DNA of 64,000 nucleotides, from the NCBI GenBank assembly GCA_023383015.1, contig JAHDXW010000001.1:1-64000 (forward strand). Reading direction: 5' to 3'. Both the position numbers and the translations under genes were made by a program. Within the stretch, counting starts at the first letter, position 1. Each line of letters begins with the position of its first letter. This document shows positions 63,329 to 64,000 of the stretch, piece by piece. The notes beneath the pieces were generated by a model. That model was not told the origin of the DNA and ran no database searches. It saw nothing but the letters and a program-made list of their open reading frames with translations. The stretch is from Paracoccaceae bacterium. Its GTDB lineage: Bacteria; Pseudomonadota; Alphaproteobacteria; Rhodobacterales; Rhodobacteraceae.

Positions 63329-63392
63329 GCGAAACGAAACCCTGATGCCACAATTCGCGCCAAAAGCGAACAGAAAAGTTGACAAAGCGAAA
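63329..63392. promoter_or_regulatory. Putative GlpR operators and glpD promoter
   Basis: GCGAA occurs three times (63329, 63366 and 63387), and TTCGC (63354) pairs with the second copy across 7 nt, giving half-site dyads. A perfect -35 TTGACA lies at 63379-63384, overlapping the array. The spacing of the first two copies (37 nt) and the next (21 nt) is compatible with repressor sites on one DNA face. Operator identity is inferred. Confidence 0.55.
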
Positions 63393-63428
63393 ATGCTGCG
63401 CGACACCGCGCTGCACGCGGGGTGGTCC

Positions 63429-64000
63429 ATGGCAGAACCGGTCGATCTGTTCGTCATCGGCGGTGGCATCAACGGCTGCGGCATCGCCCGCGACGCCGCC
63501 GGCCGCGGCCTGAAGGTCACGCTGGCCGAGATGGGCGATCTTGCCCAGGCGACCTCGTCGGCCTCGACCAAGCTTTTCCACGGCGGGCTGCGGTATCTCG
63601 AGTACTACGAGTTCCGCCTCGTGCGCGAGGCGCTGCGCGAGCGCGAGACGCTGCTTGTCGCGATGCCGCACATCGCCTGGCCGCTGCGCTTCGTGCTGCC
63701 CCACCACCGCGGGCTGCGACCGGCCTGGCTGTTGCGGCTTGGCCTGTTCATCTACGACCATCTTGGCGGGCGGAGGATCCTGCCCGCGACCCGCACGCTT
63801 GACCTGCGCCGCGACCCCGCCGGCGCGCCCCTGCGGGCAGGCTTCATCCGCGGCTTCGAGTACTCCGACTGCTGGGTAGAGGATTCGCGGCTGGTGGCGC
63901 TGAACGCCCGCGACGCCGCCGGGCGCGGCGCCCGCATCCTGACCCGCTGCCGCGTGACCGCCGCCCGCCGCGGCGCCGAGGCCTGGCAGGTCGAGCTTGC
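63429..64000 (+). CDS. glpD: Aerobic glycerol-3-phosphate dehydrogenase, 3'-truncated by the window
   Basis: GlpD oxidises glycerol-3-phosphate at the membrane, passing electrons to quinone. The 190 residues seen start MAEPVDLFVIGGGINGCGIA (FAD Rossmann motif), then SSASTKLFHGGLRYLEYYEF, a typical GlpD substrate loop, and EYSDCWVEDSRLVALNARDA. The frame is open to the window end. The gene is divergent from glpR. Confidence 0.95.
   Translation, partial: MAEPVDLFVIGGGINGCGIARDAAGRGLKVTLAEMGDLAQATSSASTKLFHGGLRYLEYYEFRLVREALRERETLLVAMPHIAWPLRFVLPHHRGLRPAWLLRLGLFIYDHLGGRRILPATRTLDLRRDPAGAPLRAGFIRGFEYSDCWVEDSRLVALNARDAAGRGARILTRCRVTAARRGAEAWQVEL

Overview
The window is very GC-rich DNA (roughly 70% by eye) from an anoxygenic phototroph of the Rhodobacterales/Paracoccaceae type. 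The evidence is a photosynthesis superoperon in the Rhodobacter order (crtE-crtF-bchC-bchX-bchY-bchZ-pufQ-pufB-pufA-pufL-pufM-pufC, all on the minus strand), crtD-crtC diverging from crtE, dxs directly downstream of puf, and alphaproteobacterial housekeeping blocks (tsaD/gpsA against hemD-mic60-hemY; an HvrA-type H-NS protein; tamA-tamB). The puf operon ends in pufC, a cytochrome subunit, and there is no pufX. PufC carries only three CxxCH haem motifs, as in Rhodovulum sulfidophilum.

Layout. 1-10.8 kb: a partial flavin monooxygenase; bciB (8-vinyl reductase) behind two PpsR-type operators; an HpaI-type aldolase; two tandem secreted paralogues; an EVE-domain protein; gpsA-tsaD; hemD-mic60-hemY. 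11-20 kb: tRNA-Thr(CGT), ftsK, an aminotransferase, an amidase, a UbiH-type hydroxylase and a glycerate kinase. 20-25 kb: thrS, a small membrane protein, a cold-shock protein and dxs. 25-38.7 kb: the photosynthesis cluster. 38.7-43.3 kb: a spermidine/putrescine-type ABC transporter that abuts crtC, where Rhodobacter would carry tspO, crtB, crtI, crtA and bchI/D/O. 43.4-51.5 kb: a CDF exporter, polA, small proteins, an HD hydrolase, a methyltransferase, ahcY and a DUF2853 protein. 51.5-60.8 kb: tamB-tamA, a MauG-like dihaem peroxidase and a YihY protein. 60.8-64 kb: hvrA, an orphan ABC ATPase, glpR and the start of glpD.

How the parts work together. BciB, BchXYZ and BchC are steps toward bacteriochlorophyll a. 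Dxs and CrtE supply isoprenoid for carotenoids and the pigment tail. CrtC, CrtD and CrtF belong to the spheroidene/spirilloxanthin branch. PufB/A, PufL/M and PufC form the LH1-reaction-centre-cytochrome core. TGT-N12-ACA pairs (PpsR/CrtJ type) lie upstream of bciB and bchC and between crtE and crtD, so one redox/light repressor probably coordinates all of them. HvrA and Mic60 may connect further to light regulation and intracytoplasmic membrane shape. Other bacteriochlorophyll and carotenoid genes (bchFNBHLM, bchIDO, crtB, crtI, puhA, ppsR) are not in this window.

The observations I would look at first are the crtC gene that lacks a usable start codon upstream of its conserved N-terminus, the three-haem PufC, the PpsR operators at bciB, the structured leader of ahcY, and the 100-residue periodicity of TamB. 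No CRISPR array, insertion sequence, prophage or defence island was seen.
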